This document shows, one piece after another, positions 50,974 to 58,136 of a stretch of 64,000 bases of DNA. Both the position numbers and the translations under genes were made by a program. Each line of letters begins with the position of its first letter. Position 1 is the first letter of the stretch. This DNA comes from Rapana venosa (taxonomy: Eukaryota > Mollusca > Gastropoda > Neogastropoda > Muricidae). The DNA lies in the NCBI GenBank assembly GCA_028751875.1, contig CM054141.1, positions 67,910,351-67,974,350 of the forward strand, written 5' to 3'. Under the pieces are notes generated by a model. That model ran no database searches. It worked only from the letters and a program-made list of their open reading frames with translations, and had not been told where the DNA came from.

Positions 50974-52974
50974 CCCAACCAACCCAACAGCCCAACAACT
51001 AGCAACCCAAGCTCAGACCGACCACTCACCGACCATCATGTAGTGTTCAGCTGTCTTCGCCACCTCTGCCGTGTAGGTGTCGGTGTTCTGCAGATAGTCG
51101 ATCAGGAAGACGTTGGGAGCGAAGTACAGCATGTTCTGCTCCCCACAGCCGTACGGCATTCGCAGCAGGTCCTCGATGTTCTCGAACACCGGACCCAGCA
51201 GGTCGGCTGTGTGACCGGCCAAATGACACACAGGTAGGTAGGTAGGTAGGTGTGTAGGTAGGTAGGTAAGTAGGTAGGTAGGTGTGTAGGTGTGTAGGTA
51301 GGTAGGTAGGTGTGTAGGTAGGTGTGTAGGTAGGTGTGTAGGTAGGTGTGTAGGTAGGGGTGTAGGTAGGTAGGTAGGTGTGTAGGTAGGTGTGTAGTAG
51401 GTAGGTGTGTAGTAGGTAGGTGTGTAGGTAGGTAGGTAGGTGTGTAGGTAGGTAGGTGTGTAGGTAGGTAGGTAGGTAGGTGTGTAGGTCGGTAGGTAGG
51501 TAGGTAGGTGGGTAGGTAGGTAGGTAGGTAGGTGGGTAGGTAGGTAGGTAGGTAGGTGGGTAGGTAGGTAGGTAGGTAGGTGTGTAGGTAGGTAGGTAGG
51601 TGTGTAGGTGGGTAGGTAGGTAGGTGTGTAGGTGTGTAGGTGTGTAGGTAGGTAGGTGTGTTGGTAGGTAGGTGTGTAGGTAGGTAGGTGTGTAGGTAGG
51701 TAGGTGTGTAGGTAGGTAGGTGTGTAGGTAGGTAGGTAGGTGTGTAGGTAGGTAGGTAGGTGTGTAGGTAGGTAGGTAGGTGTGTAGGTAGGGAGGTAGG
51801 TGTGTAGGTAGGTGTGTAGGTAGGTAGGTAGGGTGTGTAGGTAGGTCGGTAGGTAGGTGTGTAGGTGTGTAGGTAGGTAGTAGGTAGGTATGTGTGTAGG
51901 TAGGTTGGTAGGTAGGTGTGTAGGTAGGTAGGTGTGTAGGTTAGGTTTGGTAGGTGTGTAGGTAGGTAGGTGTGTAGGTAGGTAGGTAGGTAGGTGTGTA
52001 GGTAGGTAGGTGTTAGGTAGGTAGGTAGGTGTGTAGGTAGGTAGGTAGGTGTGTAGGTAGGAGGTAGGTGGTGTAGGTAGTGTTGTAGGTAGGTAGGTGG
52101 TAGGTAGGTAGGGAGGTGTGTAGGTAGGTGGGTAGGTAGGTAAGGTAGGTAGTGTGAAGGTAGGTAGGTAGGTAGGTGTGTAGGTAGGTAGGTAGGTAGG
52201 TGTGTAGGTAGGTGGGTAAGTAGGTAGGTAAGGTAGGTAGGGTGAAGGTAGGTAGGTAGGTAGGTGTGTAGGTAGGTGGGTAGGTAGGTAGGTAAGGTAG
52301 GTAGGTGTGAAGGTAGGTAGGTAAATGGTAGGTGTGTAGGTAAGTAAGGTGTGTAGGTAGTAGGTTTGGTAGGTGTGTAGATAGGTAGGTAGGTAGGTGT
52401 GTAGGTAGGTAGGTAGGTAGATAAGGTAGGTAGGCATTCGTCAGTCTCGTAGGACTATTGTGGAGTTGTCCCTGTAGGTATTCATTCTGGTACAGCGTGG
52501 GGGATGTGGGTCTGTCTCTGTGTCTCTGTGTGTCAGTCTGTCTGTCTGTGTGTCTGTCTGTCTGTGTCCGTCTGTCTGTCTGTGTCTGTCTGTCTCTATG
52601 TCTCTGTCTGTCTCTGTCTCTCTCCGTGTCTCTGTCTCTGTATCTCTGTCTGTGTCTCTCTCTGTCTCTCTGTATCTGTCTGTCTCATTTTTATGACTTG
52701 AGAAGTTTGGCTTTGGTTTTTTGTTGTTTGTTGTTGTTTTTGTCTTTGTTTTTTGTTTGTTTTGGGGGGTCTTTTGTTTTAATTTTTTTTTATTTGTTTG
52801 TTTGATTTTAAAAAGATTTTTCTTCTTCTGTGTTTTTAACTGTGTGAGTGTATGAATATTGGGTTTATGATTGAGATGTATCCCTACGGTCGGGGACTGG
52901 ATGTAAAAAAGCACATGAGTGCTTATTCATTATCCACGAAAAAAAATGTCATTGTCATTGTATCTCTCTCTGTG

Positions 52975-53041
<67 letters not shown>

Positions 53042-53217
53042 ATCTGTCTGTCTCTGTCAGTCTGTCTGTCGCCAGTCGCTGGTTATCATGGTGTGGAGGA
53101 GAGAGATGCGAGGAAGGAAGATGACAGGAAGGAACAGAGTGAGAGGGTGGGAAAAAAGAAGGATAAGCAAGGAAGAGAAAGAGAGAGCGAGAGAGAGAGA
53201 GAGAGGGTGAGAGAGAC

Positions 53218-53256
<39 letters not shown>

Positions 53257-53982
53257 CATCCACACAGACACACAGAGATAAAGAGAGACAGACAGAGTGA
53301 GAGAGAGACAGAGAGAGACAGACAGACAGATATACGGACAGTAGAGAGACAGAGGGACAGACATAGGGACCGAAGGACAGAAATAGATAGATGATAGATA
53401 GATAGAGAGAGACAGAGACAGAGACAGAGAGACAGAGATAGAGAGAGATACAGAAACAGAGAGACAGAGACAGACACACAGACAGTCAGCCAGCCAGCCA
53501 GCCAGCCAGCCAGACAGACAGACAGATTGCGCGAGCTCGTCTGCATGTGATCACGTGTGCGCGTGCGCGCTCGTGCAGAGGGGCGCCTGATCTGAGTATG
53601 CCCGGTAAAAAAAAACAACAACCACCACCACCACCACCACCCAACCCCACAACACAAACGATTTGGAAACTGAAGCCTACCTGCCACAGCCACAGTGATT
53701 CTGCGAGTCCCGTGGATAGTAGCGTTGGGGAAGTTGACGGGGACCCGCTGTTCAAACACTCTCTTGTCGCTCAGGTCCAGAATGACCGATTGGGTCTGCG
53801 TCCGTGGCACCCCTCCTGCCTGCAGCACACACCCGCACCGTGCGTGTAGCGTCAGCCGTCAGTACCGAAAACCAGGTTTCTTTAACGCGCGTATGGGACT
53901 GAATTTTGGAAACGCGCTGTGAGATATGATTGTGTGATGTAAGTGTGTGTGTGTGTGTGTTTATGTGTGTGTGTGTGTGTGT

Positions 53983-54023
<41 letters not shown>

Positions 54024-55975
54024 TTGTATGTGTGGGTTCATGTGTTCATTCACAGATAGAGAAAGACATCCCACCTACACACACACACACACATACGCGC
54101 ACATACACTTTCTACGTCTGTCTCACAAAGACACCGCACACACAATCATACAAACACACACATGTACACACATGTACACACAACGTACACATACACGCAT
54201 GCACGCACGTACGCACGAGCGCGCTGCGCGCGCACACACACACACACACACACACCTCTCTCTCTCTCTCTCTTCTCTCTCTCTCCCCCCCCCTCTCTCT
54301 CTCTCTCTCTCTCTGACCCTCCATTCCTCCCCCTCTCTCCATCCCTCCCTCCCTCTCTGAGAAAGCCGGCTAGCTGAGTCAGTTAACATCAGTGCCGACC
54401 CCACTCCCCCAAAAACTCTTCGCATGAGACTATTAACCGAGGTCCCGTGTGCGAACGCACGCAGAACACCTTGCACACATGTTACAACCCGTTCCGATTT
54501 CGGGAGAGTAGGCCATTGTGTGCCGGTGGGAACAGATGACAAAACTGACAAAACTGCATACACACGGGGACTGGATAAAAAAAAGCACTTGAGTGCTTGT
54601 TCCATTCTCCTCGAAATAAAAGAATAAATAATAGGAAATAAACTAATAGAAATGGAACCTGCACAAGGAGAGTCCTCTCAATGCCGTCCCCGGGCATTCG
54701 TGGCGAGGTCAGGTTGATCCTGATGGGGTGGCTGCCCAGGGCGTTGGGCATGAAGCAGAACATCGTCTCCGCGATCTCGTTGGGGAACACCTGCCCGCAG
54801 CCAGACATCACACGTTATCCGTGTGCACTCTCCGTCCACAGCTAAAGGTCAAGCTGTCCCATAACCTACGTGGTCGTAGAGGAGCGAGGCATCAGAGACC
54901 TCAGCTTCTCCAGGGGCCAGAATATTGAGGGTGGCGCCCATCTCCTCTCCCTCGCTGCTTTACCTTCCCTGACCCTAAAGAGGACAGGTACCCATTTACA
55001 GCTGGGAGAACAGGGGAACTGAACTGAAGCCAAGGCGCGCAAACGGTCACCCATCCAAGTGGTAACCACGCTCGATGCTGCTTAACCTTGGCTGGGGGAA
55101 AGCGAGTGCTCCGACCACTGAGCTATCCCATCCCCACTAAACGTCATCAAAGTGCACACACAACTTCGTGTTCCTCCTCTTCTTCGTCGTTGTCGTGGTG
55201 GTGGTAGAACGCACAGACAGCAACTAGCCTACTGTTGTTTGTCATAATAACTATGAAGGAAAGTCAGTGGCACTGCCGTTAACCACCTGACAAGTCAGGC
55301 TCAGCCAATCCGGCTTCGACGTGGGCAGAGAGTTGTTGTTTTGAGTCTTTGTGGAGAGAACAAACAACAGGCAGGAGAACGGACCACAAGGCAGAAAATA
55401 GACAAGAAGGAGACGACAGGACGAGAAGAAGAAACAAGGCAGAAAAGAAAGACAGAAATAGAGGGAATTCCTAGCACAGAATTTCCAGAAGGTGGGGATG
55501 CTGTTTATATTGACAGGGCCCATGGTATCCCCACGGGGGGGGGGGGGGGGGACAACGTGGTATTACAGTAAACAAAAATGCATCAGAGTCCGTAAGAGCG
55601 GGTCATAGTGTATCCTGCATCACGGTTTACAGTGCATTACAGGAGATAATACATCATCACATTACACAAAACATCATCATAACACGCAATAGTATAACAG
55701 ACTGTTAACAGCTGCGGAAATCCATCACAATACACATCAATCCATCAAGTATACAACAAACATATTTATCACAGACCACAGCAACACCTATGTGCCGGTG
55801 AGAAGGGATGACAAAATGTACATAACTGCTTACAGACGGAGTCTGGATGTAAAAAATAAAAAGAAAGGACATGGCGTGCTTATTCCATTATCCCCGAAAT
55901 AAAAGAATATGAAAAAATTAAAAATTAGAAATACTCACTCTACCCCCACCCCCTACACACACAACACGCACACAC

Positions 55976-56025
<50 letters not shown>

Positions 56026-56351
56026 CTAAGGCCTCACCCGTCCTAGGCGGTGGCTGATCCTCAGAGGCTGCACGAACTCCTTGAGGACCCGACGTCCATC
56101 ACTGGTCATCGTGCGGACCACTCGGATGTTGGAGATGCCGGGACTCGGCTGCATCGTCAGCCGCATCTGCCCACAAAGGTCAAGGTCAAAGTCAAGGTCA
56201 AAGTTAAGGTCAAGAGGATCGGTGGTCTAGAGGTAACGCGCCTGTCTAGAAAGCGAAAAGTCCGGGTCGGAAGTGTGCGGTGGTTCGTATCCCGTCTGGG
56301 CCCGAAACTTTTCCCCCATCCATTAGACCATGAGTGGTGGTCTGGGCGCTA

Positions 56352-56382
<31 letters not shown>

Positions 56383-57796
56383 CGTGTGTTACACAAAATT
56401 ATTCAGCGCACGTAAAAGAACGCACGGCAACAAGAGAGTTGTCCCTGGCAAAATTCTTAGAAAAAAGCCACTCTGATAGGGAAACAAATTACAGTTGCAG
56501 ACAAAAAAAAAAAAGGGTGGCGCTGCTCTTGTGGCGACGCGCTCTCCCCGGGGAGAGCAGCCCAAATTTCACGCAGAGAAATCTCGTGACTTAAAGTGGT
56601 ATAAATGAAGGTCAAAGTCAAGTTCAAGGTCAAGGTCTTCCTATAACCTATGTGATCGTTTGTGGGTGCGAAGCGTCAGAGACCGCAGCTTCTCCAGGGG
56701 CCAGCATATTGAAGGCAGGCGACCATCTCCTCTCCCTCGCTGCTTTACCTTCCCTGACCCTAAAGAGGGCAAGTACCCATTGACAGCTGGGAGAACTGGG
56801 GGACCTGTACTGAAGCCAAGGCGTGCAAACGGGTCAGCCATCAACTTGGTAACAATGCTCAGTGCTGCTTAACCTTTGCACAGCAATCCAGTCTAAGACA
56901 GAACTTGTGAGAAAAAAACAACCCATTACAACTCCTTAATGAGTTAAAGGAGAGGTCGATAATTATGAGGAGGGTAATAATATTGTAATGATAATCATCA
57001 TGATCATGACGATCATCATCATCACAATCATCATCAGCATTATCATCATCACTACCATCATCATCATCATTAAATAATAATAACAATAATAATGATGATA
57101 ACGATAACAACAAAAACAGCAATAATAATTTTAAAAAATAATGATGACGACGATAACATTAATAATAAGAATAAGAATCAGATGAATAATGGTTCGTCAC
57201 AGTAACTGTGACTTAAACTCTTCAACGTATCCACCAATCCACCCATCTATCTATCCATCCCATCCACCCATTTGTCCATCGATAAATCAGCTAATCCACA
57301 CAAAAACTGCGTTTAGTAAACATTTAAATTAACCAAGTAACTCATTCACACGCTATAACAGCGTGTTTGTATGTGTAGGTAGGTAAGTAGGTAGATAGGT
57401 AGGAAGGTAAATTGGTAGGTAGGTAGGTAAGTAGGTAGGTAGATAGGAATGTAGGTAGGTAGATAGATGGGTAGTTAGGTAGGTAAATGTATTATATAAA
57501 CCACAAAATGGTGTGGCGGCATTCATAGTGTTCACTATTATGATGTTTCATTTTCAAATAAAAATGCTTTGAAAAAATGGCAACCAAAAGAATAAAGAGA
57601 ACTGTGAGAACTCACGGACAGGGGCCTGTCATAGTAGTTGAAAGCATAAGCTTTCAGACACAAGTCTTCCCCACGAATGGCCGAATAGGGCAAATCCACA
57701 CTGACGAACATCTTTCGGAATGTTGTGAGCTGTAAAAAGAAAGGATAGAAAATGCTGAAAAATATCATTAGAAAAATATTAAAGATTCTTGACTAC

Positions 57797-57858
<62 letters not shown>

Positions 57859-58054
57859 GGAGTGGGAGGTGAGGGTGGAGGGAGGTGTGTGTGTGTTGGG
57901 TTTTTTGTGTGAGAGAGAGAGAGAAAGAGAGAGAGTGTGTGTGTGTTTTGTGGAGAGAGAGAGAGAGAGAGGTGTGTGTATGTGTTTGTGTGAGAGAGAG
58001 AGACATACATACAGACAGACAGAGATAGAGAGAGAGAGAAGACACAGACATACA

Positions 58055-58136
<82 letters not shown>

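Noticed and set aside
48630..52437. Open frames of 360-474 codons rich in TLHYT or YLPTYLP
   Set aside because: They are satellite translations. Only the last 58 codons of the 51013-52437 frame are genuine (thioester exon).
54845..55137. 5S rRNA gene
   Set aside because: Only the internal control region matches; the 5' third is tRNA-like and the 3' part is SINE body.
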